Source of the DNA: Paraburkholderia sprentiae WSM5005
Lineage (GTDB): Bacteria; Pseudomonadota; Gammaproteobacteria; Burkholderiales; Burkholderiaceae
Direction: 5' to 3'
NCBI RefSeq assembly: GCF_001865575.2
Contig: NZ_CP017565.2
Span: forward strand, 186,001 to 250,000
DNA length: 64,000 nt
The position numbers were made by a program, and so were the translations under genes. Below, one piece after another: positions 56,985 to 64,000 of this stretch; position 1 is the first letter of the stretch; each line of letters begins with the position of its first letter. The notes below the pieces were generated by a model. The model saw only the letters and a list, made by a program, of their open reading frames with translations, searched no databases and was not told the DNA's origin.

Positions 56985-58067
56985 CGGCCTTCATCGATCA
57001 GCATCGCGACACCTTCGGGGTCGAGCCGATCTGCAAGGTCTTGCGGATTGCCCCGTCGGGCTACCGGCGCCATGCTGCACAACTTCGCGATCCGTCGCGC
57101 CGCTGCGCTCGTGCTATAGGCGATGAACGACTGCGGTCCCGAGATCCAGCGTGTCTGGCAAGCCAACATGGGGGTCTACGGAGCGGATAAAGTCTGGAAG
57201 CAGATGAACCGGGAGCGTATCGCGGTGGCTCGCTGTACTGTCGAACGGCTGATGAAGCAACTGGGTTTGCGTGGCGTGATGCGAGGCAAACGTGTTCGCA
57301 CGACCATTTCCGATGCGGCGGCCGCGCGCCCGCTGGATCGGGTCAACCGGCAGCTCAGGGCAGACCGGCCAAACCGGCTCTGGCTTTCTGATTTCACCTA
57401 TGGTACGCCCAGCCAGCGTAGCCCGCCCGCATGGGGGTGAAGTTGCTTGAGCATGTTTGGAATGCAGGACTCCCGAGGAGTTGACGTTGCAGTACCGGGG
57501 CATGCCCTTCCTCTGCTGCGAGAGGAAGTGAGCCGAAGCGGCGGTGACTTGCCGACACTGGCAAGGTGACGTAGTCCGTGGGAAACGGGGCTTGAGGCGA
57601 AGCGGTTACGCCAAGATGAGCCTCTAGGCTGAGCATGGGACGGTTGAGGAACACGAACCTGTTGAACCGCATCTGAAAGTTGAAATGTCACCCCTGCCCA
57701 TACCGCTTTATGGGCAGGACGCGATCTGCGGCCGGTCACACGTATGGCCCGGCTGCACGAGTGCTGACTGGATATGTATGCCAGTCAGCATGGAACCACG
57801 GGGAGCGCGCAGCTAGACCGTGGTGATCGCGACGACTTGCGGCAAGCAAGGATAAAGACTGCGACAGGCAACCTCGCCCATGCGTTGAGTCCAGCATGTG
57901 AACTGGGGAAGGTCTGCACGGATGCCAAGGGAGTGTGCCCCCGATGACGTGCAGGCTGGCGGAGCCTCCGTAGTAGTCCGAGGTCGGGAAAGCCGGCTAC
58001 ATGGCGAAGGGAGGCAGTTTAAGTGGTTTGCGTGGCTAATTAGCTGACCGCAGTGAGGTGAAGACCT

Positions 58068-59600
58068 TTGATAATCAGTGAAATGCAAAGCAAACTGGCG
58101 ACATGGTCGACGGAGAACAAAGAACGCAAGTTCGATCGACTTCTGAGACTGATTGCTGATAGGGATTGGCTGAGCGAGGCGGCCCGTATCACGCTGGCTT
58201 CCAGCGGAGCCCGCACGCCGGGTGTGGACGGTGTCGACAAGCGCATGATGGAAGCGTATCTCCCTCATGAGCTGACGACGATACGCGAAGAACTGTTGGC
58301 GGGCTCGTATTGCCCGCTGCCCGCGCGACGCGTGTATATACCAAAAGCGAATGGCAAGCTCAGGCCGCTCGGTATCCCTTGTCTACGGAATCGGATCGTG
58401 CAAAGGGCCATGCTGATGGCGATGGAACCGATATGGGAGAGTGATTTCCATCCGGCTTCGTATGGCTTCAGGCCGGCCCGAAGCGTACATCATGCGATTC
58501 GCACGGTGAAGCTTCAGCTACAGGATGGCGGTGAACACAGTGTCTCCGGACGCTGGGTTATCGAGGGCGACCTCGCCAGCTACTTCGACACCGTTCACCA
58601 TCGTCTGCTTCTGAAGGGAATCCGCAAGCGGATCGCCGATCAGCGCTTCCTCGCCCTGCTCTGGAAGTTCATCAAGGCTGGATGTGTTGATCGTGATCTG
58701 TTTCGCGCCGCGAGCGAAGGGGTTCCCCAGGGTGGGGTCATCTCACCCCTCCTATCCAACATCATGCTGCACGAGTTCGATGCGTGGATGGAGAAGAACT
58801 ATCTGAGCAAGAAGGTGCGCAAGGATCGGTGGGCGTGGAACTTCGCGATTCTCAAGCAGCGTCCGATTGCTGTACGAGAAAACCGGCAGTGGAAACCAGC
58901 GATTGCCTACTGCCGGTATGCAGATGACTTTGTGATTGTAGTCAAGGGGACTCGCGAACATGCCGAAGCGGTACGCGAAGCATGCCGTGGGTTCCTCGAA
59001 GGCGAACTGAAGCTCACACTGAACATGGAGAAGACCCATATCACGCATGTGAACGACGGCTTCGTCTTCCTCGGTCACCGGATCGTCCGCAAGCGTGGTT
59101 CACGCGGTCGCATGCGACCTGTGACGACCATTCCGTGGGAGAAATATCGGGGCTTTGCCGAGCGGTTGGTCAAACAACTGTCGGGGAATTACAGCATCAA
59201 CCGGATGGATCTTATGGAAAGCCTGAATCGGCAGATTGCCGGCTGGGCCGCCTTTTATCAATACACCGACTTTACGGCCACCATGTTTAGAAAACTGGAC
59301 CGCGTGGTCTTCTGGAAATTCGGCTACTGGCTCGCGCGCAGGTATCGGCGCGGGTTCAGGTCGCTGATGCGCGATCATGTCCGGGCACCAGAACCGGGAC
59401 AGGCCAAGACATGGTTGCTTCATGGCCAGAATAGTCGGGGTTGGTACGGAGCGGTGGCGCTTCGGCGTCTCGTTACCAGCCGGAAGGGTCAATTCAGGTG
59501 GCGTAGCCCGTCGGAAAATCCGTACATTCTGCGCGATGAGACACGCAGCACCATCGAGTCGCGCTACGCTGATGTCGCCTTTGCTATGAGCAACGCTTGA
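58068..59600 (+). CDS. ltrA: Group II intron reverse transcriptase/maturase
   Basis: A 510-residue intron-encoded protein with the RT palm (IPKANGKLRPLGIPCLRNRI, YGFRPARSVHHAIRTVKLQL, GVPQGGVISPLLSNIMLHEF), the active-site YADD and a maturase X domain (AGWAAFYQYTDFTATMFRKL). No HNH endonuclease domain is visible at the end. The start may be TTG 58068, with GAGG upstream, or ATG 58083. It helps splicing and insertion of the intron. Confidence 0.93.
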   Translation: MIISEMQSKLATWSTENKERKFDRLLRLIADRDWLSEAARITLASSGARTPGVDGVDKRMMEAYLPHELTTIREELLAGSYCPLPARRVYIPKANGKLRPLGIPCLRNRIVQRAMLMAMEPIWESDFHPASYGFRPARSVHHAIRTVKLQLQDGGEHSVSGRWVIEGDLASYFDTVHHRLLLKGIRKRIADQRFLALLWKFIKAGCVDRDLFRAASEGVPQGGVISPLLSNIMLHEFDAWMEKNYLSKKVRKDRWAWNFAILKQRPIAVRENRQWKPAIAYCRYADDFVIVVKGTREHAEAVREACRGFLEGELKLTLNMEKTHITHVNDGFVFLGHRIVRKRGSRGRMRPVTTIPWEKYRGFAERLVKQLSGNYSINRMDLMESLNRQIAGWAAFYQYTDFTATMFRKLDRVVFWKFGYWLARRYRRGFRSLMRDHVRAPEPGQAKTWLLHGQNSRGWYGAVALRRLVTSRKGQFRWRSPSENPYILRDETRSTIESRYADVAFAMSNA

Positions 59601-59605
59601 ATGGA

Positions 59606-59639
59606 GAGCCGGATGCGCTGAGAGGTGCAAGTCCGGTTC
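59606..59639 (+). ncRNA. Group II intron domain V
   Basis: A 34-base hairpin from GAGCCGGATGCG to GTCCGGTTC, matching the catalytic domain V with the AGC triad near its 5' side, followed by a short domain VI and the intron end at 59691. Confidence 0.78.
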
Positions 59640-60205
59640 GGGGAGGAGGAGGCGGGGAAATAGTTCGACTACGCCCTGTCTCTTACTCCACTCTCGACGT
59701 GGCAGGGCTGGCTCTACGTGGCGTTCGTGATCGACGTGTTCGCCCGACGGATTGTCGGTTGGCGCGTCAGTTCGTCGATGACTACAGACTTCGTTCTGGA
59801 TGCACCTGAACAGGCACTTTATGCGCGACGCCCAGGCGGCGATGGAACGTTGATACATCACTCCGAGAGAGGCTCGCAATACGTTAGCATTCGCTATAGC
59901 GAGCGACTGGCCGAAGCGGGCATAGAGCCCTCGGTTGGTAGCCGTGGCGACAGTTACGGCAACGCACTGGCCGAGACAATCAACGGTTTGTACAAGGCCG
60001 AACTGATTCATCGCCGCACCTGGAAAACACGGGAGTCCATCGAGTTGGCTACGCTGGAATGGGTGGCCTGGTTCAATCATCATCGATTGATGGAACCCCT
60101 CGGCTACATCCCGCCTGCTGAAGCTGAGGCAAACTACTATCGGCAACTTGAAACATCGGTCGCCGAATCCGCATCAACTTAAACCAACCAGCCTCCACGA
60201 TTTCC

Positions 60206-60547
60206 GGGCGGTTCAGTGCCGGAAGGGCGATAAGGCGCGTCGCCATCTTGAACTTCGACTCGAGCTCCTGCCAGGTGACATGCTCGCCCTTGCCCTTCGG
60301 AGCAGTATCTCCAGAGGTAAACGTTCCGCTACCACACGTGATAGCCACGCGCGAATAGCGTTCTCTTGGATCGGGTGGGAAGATGCACAATTTTCCGTTT
60401 CGGTGTCGTCGCTGCGACAACCGGACCACCAGCGGAGTTGTGGGCCTCGGCTTGGCAGGCTTGTCGACCGTTTGATGGTGCCGGTTGGCCGCTACTTGGC
60501 TAACACGCAGAAGCACGATCGGGGCGGGTTCGGGTCGCCAGGCGATT
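60206..60547. other. Gap after the IS3 element
   Basis: A 342-base stretch. The minus strand has a scrap reading KGEHVTWQELESKFKMATRL, IALPALNR, cut by the IS3 end at 60205 and unidentified. No other gene is convincing. Confidence 0.35.
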
Positions 60548-61786
60548 CTATGGCCGCACGCGCCGGAGAAACGACGCGAACTGCCATGCGACCGGCACAC
60601 AGGCGGAGGCGAGCAGCCCCGCCGGAAGCGGGAGCCAACCGGGCAGATTGCCGATACCGGTCCAGTTCATTGCCGAAACGAGCAGGGAAACGATGGCGCC
60701 AGACAGCAACATCGCTGATGCGCAGCGCGGGGGGACCTGTCGACCACTCTCGTGCAAGAGGAACAGCAACCCGACGGCCGCAACGTAGACGATGTTCAGC
60801 GAAACGATGGTCGACAGAATCGCCTGACCATCCGTCGCGATTGCGCAGCCAATGGCGACGATCAGCAGGCGCGACGCATAGCCGTAACGACCGTCACAGG
60901 CATGCAGGCCCTCAAGCGCCGATGACATCGCGCGCGTGATCGCGGTCCCTGATCCGAGAGCAGAAAGCAGGATGACGCCGATGCAAACCGATCCCATCGC
61001 CCCACTCGTTTGCAGCATGATCCACGGGATCGCGCTCGCGGTGTCCGTCAGGCCGGACAGCTTGCCGGCATGAAACGCTGCGACGACTGTTGCGGCCGGG
61101 AGAAACCCGGTCACCATGAGGAAGAGGCTCGCAAGTACGCAGCCGAGCCACCCGTCTCGCGGTCGGCGCGCTGAGACGACAAACTGTTGATAGTCCGATC
61201 CCGTGACGACCAGAAAGCCGACTGCCGCGATGGTCACCAGTGTTTCAGCGCCTGGCGCGGCGCGTGTCTCCTGGATGAAGGACGTCCACGCGTGAACGTA
61301 CACGGTCAGGCCGTGCGATGCGACAAGCGCATGCAGGAGCGCGATGTTCATAGCCAGCAGGCAGCACGCGAAGAGCGCTGCGGCCATGCCGAGTTCGATG
61401 GAGGACATGACCAGCAGCGCCGCGGCGATCACCGCCAGTGCATGGGTTGCCGGCAGTCCCGTCGCGACTAGCACGGCGATACCGCCATGAATCTGGGCGG
61501 CCAGCACGCCAGACATCCAGACGAGCGAGAGCAGCGCGACGAGCTTGCGCACGACGGGACCGTAACGCTCGCCCAACACGTCCCAGATGAGTTCGCGTCC
61601 CCGCCAGAGCGTGGGTGCGGCCAGCGCGAGCGCGAGCACGCCTAGTGCGGTGACGATCGCATACAGACTGCCCGCCATACCGGCATGGAGTGCCATCTCG
61701 CCGGAGCCGAGCAGGAATGCGACGCCAAAGCTTGCCGAGACGAGCAGTGCGGCCACGTGAACCGCCCCGAGATTACGCTGCAACAT
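60548..61786 (-). CDS. Sodium:solute-symporter-like membrane protein
   Basis: A 412-residue inner-membrane protein with about 12 to 13 helices (NLGAVHVAALLVSASFGVAF, LLGSGEMALHAGMAGSLYAI, GFLVVTGSDYQQFVVSARRP, GVILLSALGSGTAITRAMSS). The SDYQQFVVSAR and GSGTAITRA blocks fit the SSS/LeuT-fold superfamily. The start may be ATG 61786 (MLQRNLGAV) or 61813. The substrate is unknown. A 35-base palindrome 75 bases upstream may be its operator. Confidence 0.7.
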   Translation of the reverse strand: MLQRNLGAVHVAALLVSASFGVAFLLGSGEMALHAGMAGSLYAIVTALGVLALALAAPTLWRGRELIWDVLGERYGPVVRKLVALLSLVWMSGVLAAQIHGGIAVLVATGLPATHALAVIAAALLVMSSIELGMAAALFACCLLAMNIALLHALVASHGLTVYVHAWTSFIQETRAAPGAETLVTIAAVGFLVVTGSDYQQFVVSARRPRDGWLGCVLASLFLMVTGFLPAATVVAAFHAGKLSGLTDTASAIPWIMLQTSGAMGSVCIGVILLSALGSGTAITRAMSSALEGLHACDGRYGYASRLLIVAIGCAIATDGQAILSTIVSLNIVYVAAVGLLFLLHESGRQVPPRCASAMLLSGAIVSLLVSAMNWTGIGNLPGWLPLPAGLLASACVPVAWQFASFLRRVRP

Positions 61787-61860
61787 TTTCGCCTCCATGG
61801 ACCTCCCATTCATACACGATCAAGGCTTTGTCGAATTATTGAACTCCGTGCCTTTGTCAG

Positions 61861-61895
61861 GCATAGATGTCCACCTAATAGGCGGACACCTATGC
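61861..61895. promoter_or_regulatory. Near-perfect 35-base palindrome
   Basis: GCATAGATGTCCACCTA and TAGGCGGACACCTATGC pair over 15 of 17 positions around a single central base. It lies 75 bases upstream of the symporter-like gene and 230 bases past the porin stop. No T run follows, so an operator is more likely than a terminator. Confidence 0.55.
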
Positions 61896-62128
61896 TCTTT
61901 GCCTCTGCCGCGAATCGCCAGACATCATCGAAGGGCCGCTTACGATCGATATCGAAACCCCTCGTACTCCAGGCGTATCGATGCCTGACCGGTGACGCGG
62001 ATAGTCGCGAGTCCAACTTAGGTATAAAAAGACACCCGGATCGCTCGGGATTCCACCGCTTAATTCTTGGTTGATTGAGGTATAAACACATTGTGGTAAG
62101 AAGTTCAAGCTACGTCCGAATGGCATGC

Positions 62129-63255
62129 TCAGAATTTGTGACGAATTGCGACACGAGCGACGACCTGGTTCTGGGCCGACGACACGTCAGCGGCACCTGG
62201 CACATAAGCGAAGTCGAGCACAGTTCCGGTTTGGTCGCCGCCAACGTGCTGATAGACGCCCTGAACGTATAGATCGGTGCGTTTGGACAGGTTGTAATCG
62301 GCCATCCAACCAACCATTTGGTAGCTTGGGTTAAGCTTGCCCGCGGTACTGTTGAAGTCGGCTCGCGTGTATGTGTACATGGCCCCCGCATAGAACGCCG
62401 AGGTGAACTGATACTTGCCGTTTATTTCGAAATTCTGAAAGCGCAGGCTGGAAAGCGTGCCTGCGGCGGGGGTAATGTCACCGACGTATCCGGATGCAGT
62501 CGGATTAGCTACGTACGTGTTCGTGTACGCGACGCCAACATTAGCGGACCCGAAGGTGTAGCTCGCGCCTGCGCCGAAAATACGCAATTTGCTTCCTACG
62601 AAGTTCTCGTCGCCTCCATTGTTGATCGCACCGCCGGCTGTAGCCGATGGATTGTTGGCCTGCAGATACGCCGCAGCGAGAAGCAGTCCACCGGTAGTGT
62701 ACTGCGCACCGAGGCTGTATTGGCGATTGTTGGCAAAGTTCGTATCGTTCGAGAAGCTATACGTGCCGCCAAACTGAAACCCTGCGATCGTCGGACTGGT
62801 GTACTTTACGGTATTGTTTACGCGGAAACTGTTGTCCGTGTTGTCATTGTCATAGGGGTGCGAAAAAAGATAGCCCGCCCAGTTGCCGTTCGCGGTGGTC
62901 TGCGCCAGGTAGTCGACGACCGAATCATACTGTCGACCCAATGTCACAAAACCGAACTGATTCGAGGAAATTCCGACGTATGCCTGACGGCCGAACATCA
63001 GCCCGCCTTGCCCGAGGCGACCATTGTTGACATTGAAGCCGTTCTCCAGTTTGAAAATCGCGCTCAGCCCGCTGCCAAGATCCTCTGTTCCTCTAAGACC
63101 CCAGCGGCTACCTTGAGCGTAGCCGCTCTGGAGTTCATACACGTTCGAACCTGCGACATTGTTGGTGTAATCGAAGCCTTCATCAATCAGACCGTAAAGC
63201 GTCACAGTAGATTGAGCGAATACCGGAGTTGTGATAGTGGAAATAAAAAGTATAG
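62129..63255 (-). pseudogene. Burkholderia-type general porin, start frameshifted
   Basis: A 16-strand porin: mature part from QSTVTLYGLIDEGFDYTNNV through GSRWGLRGTEDLGSGLSAIF to the C-terminal ARVAIRHKF with the final Phe. The signal peptide (KITLAILFISTITTPVFAQS) is in frame with the barrel, but the only start, ATG 63255 followed by AAAAAATC, is one A short, putting the ATG out of frame. This is a homopolymer indel: a sequencing error, a pseudogene or slippage. The barrel itself is intact. Confidence 0.82.
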
Positions 63256-63415
63256 CAAGTGTGATTTTTTCATTAAAGTCTCCGAATATTAAAATATAAC
63301 TACATGAAAACGTCTTTATCGACGGGCCGGATTAACCACGTATGATTCGTACCCGATCTATCAGTATTACTGATGAAATAGCAGATGTCGCCGGCAGTTT
63401 GCTCACGGTCGCGGG

Positions 63416-64000
63416 CTACTTCAGGCTACCAGAGAGAAACTGCCTGAGTCGTTCGCTGCATGGCTTACTCAATACTTCCTCGGGAAGCCCCTCTTCCTCC
63501 GTGCATCCTTGATGAAGAAACACCACATGATTCGATACATTGCGGGCGAACCCCATTTCATGCGTAACCACGATCATTGTGCGTCCTTCGTCTGCGAGCT
63601 TTTGCATTACCTTGAGAACTTCACCTACCAGCTCCGGGTCGAGTGCAGATGTTGGTTCATCGAACAGCATCACGTCAGGATTCATCGCCAACGCGCGCGC
63701 AATCGCGACACGTTGCTGCTGCCCTCCCGAGAGATGCGATGGATACTGCTTCTCCACGCGCGGCGCGAGTCCGACTTTCTCCAGGTATTCACGCGCGCGC
63801 TCTTCCGCCTCGCGACGTGGCAGCCCGAGCACATGTACCGGCGCTTCAACAATGTTCTCGAGAACGTTCATGTGCGCCCAAAGATTGAAATGCTGGAACA
63901 CCATCGAGAGTTTCGTCCGGATACGCTGCAGCTGCTTCGGGTCCGCGACGTCGAGATCGCCGGATTTATCGGCCTTCGTCTTTACGGCTTCGCCATCGAC
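63416..64000 (-). CDS. Polar amino acid ABC transporter ATPase (partial)
   Basis: The C-terminal 194 residues of a HisP/ArtP-type ATPase; the gene begins outside the window. Present: Q-loop region [18 protein letters not shown], signature [15 protein letters not shown], Walker [14 protein letters not shown] and the switch His in [10 protein letters not shown]. The Walker A lies beyond the window end. It powers uptake of an amino acid such as histidine, arginine or an opine-like compound; opine importers use the same ATPase family. Confidence 0.93.
   Translation of the reverse strand, partial: VDGEAVKTKADKSGDLDVADPKQLQRIRTKLSMVFQHFNLWAHMNVLENIVEAPVHVLGLPRREAEERAREYLEKVGLAPRVEKQYPSHLSGGQQQRVAIARALAMNPDVMLFDEPTSALDPELVGEVLKVMQKLADEGRTMIVVTHEMGFARNVSNHVVFLHQGCTEEEGLPEEVLSKPCSERLRQFLSGSLK

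Larger units (their letters stand above)
57403..59691 (+). mobile_element. Group II intron with its maturase
   Basis: The intron starts GTACGCC right after TATG of orfB and ends ACTCCAC, an AY end, before TCTCGACG; removal restores TAT-GTC-TCG in the transposase. Domain V is at 59606-59639 (GAGCCGGATGCG arm and GTCCGGTTC arm). A full-length reverse transcriptase gene lies inside. It looks complete and potentially mobile. Confidence 0.85.
56984..60182 (+). pseudogene. IS3-family OrfB, split by intron and frameshifted
   Basis: The 5' part (VEPICKVLRIAPSGYRRHAA, then a frameshift near 57110, IQRVWQANMGVYGADKVWKQ, RPNRLWLSDFTY with the first catalytic Asp) ends at 57402; the 3' part resumes at 59692 (STWQGWLYVAFVIDVFARRI, HHSERGSQYVSIRYSERLAE, GDSYGNALAETINGLYKAEL with the other acidic residues) and stops at 60182. 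Splicing out of the intron would rejoin DFTY to VSTWQG exactly. Confidence 0.82.
56622..60205 (+). mobile_element. IS3-family element interrupted by a group II intron
   Basis: Inverted ends GGATTTGGTGGAGGCT (left) and GGAAATCGTGGAGGCT (right, other strand) bound the element. It has orfA (56661-56984) and orfB, and orfB is split by a 2.3-kb intron at 57403-59691. Without the intron the element is about 1.3 kb, normal for IS3. Confidence 0.8.

Noticed and set aside
61861..61895. Palindrome as a rho-independent terminator
   Set aside because: No T run follows on either strand and it is not GC-rich at the stem top.

Overview
The window is a symbiosis region of a nodulating, nitrogen-fixing betaproteobacterium, most likely a Paraburkholderia-type beta-rhizobium. 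This rests on a large nif/fix cluster of the free-living Burkholderia type (nifV, nifW, nifZ, nifT, nifQ and fixABCX kept), a nodBCIJ operon behind a clear nod box, a Burkholderia-type porin and dense insertion sequences. The assignment is inferred from gene content and similarity recalled from memory; no search was run.

Layout. 1-564: 3' end of nifA. 7752-1053 (minus): nifV, a 50-residue Cys-rich protein, nifW, fixABCX, then decayed genes (thioredoxin-like ferredoxin, TPR-like protein, IclR regulator), behind one sigma54/NifA promoter. 8149-10130: remnants of an isc operon around an intact A-type Fe-S carrier, and a broken second nifA. 10309-17082 (plus): nifB, fdxN, iscA-like, TPR-like, LRV, nifZ, nifZ2, unknown, nifS remnant, nifT, unknown, DegT-like protein. 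17093-18895: mostly broken genes. 18922-27019: ompW, hemN, cyoABCD and a fatty acid desaturase; hemN and cyo each have an FNR/Anr-type box. 27029-28682 (minus): ankyrin protein, unknown protein, truncated haemoglobin, divergent from nifHDK (29062-33132). 33149-35844: decayed genes and an IS remnant. 36014-40961: nifE, nifN, nifX, DUF269, DUF683, nifX-type ferredoxin gene fdxB, nifQ. 41130-42307: two accessory genes. 42716-46726 (minus): nodBCIJ, nod box at 46981-47028. 47095-50519: intron fragment and IS elements. 50567-53360 (minus): MATE exporter and opine-type dehydrogenase behind a sigma54 promoter with two perfect NifA sites. 53881-60205: IS256, LysR fragment, IS4-type, and an IS3 element split by a group II intron. 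60548-64000 (minus): transporter, porin, amino-acid ABC ATPase.

How it works together. NifA upstream sites (TGT-N10-ACA) with GG-N10-GC sigma54 promoters are readable before nifV, nifB, nifH and the opine dehydrogenase gene, with weaker forms before nifE and the isc remnant. The core (nifHDK, nifENX, nifB, nifV, fixABCX, nifQ) is intact, while accessory diazotrophy genes (second nifA, nifS, isc genes, ArsC-like nifO, SIR2-like, AAA+ ATPase, regulators) carry frameshifts, stops or deletions. That pattern suggests a free-living diazotroph cluster pared down for symbiosis, although some single-base indels could be sequencing errors.

The most notable candidate is the dehydrogenase-MATE pair: its promoter predicts expression with nitrogenase in nodules, suggesting a nodule-made, exported opine-like compound, analogous in logic to NifA-controlled rhizopine genes but with different enzymes.
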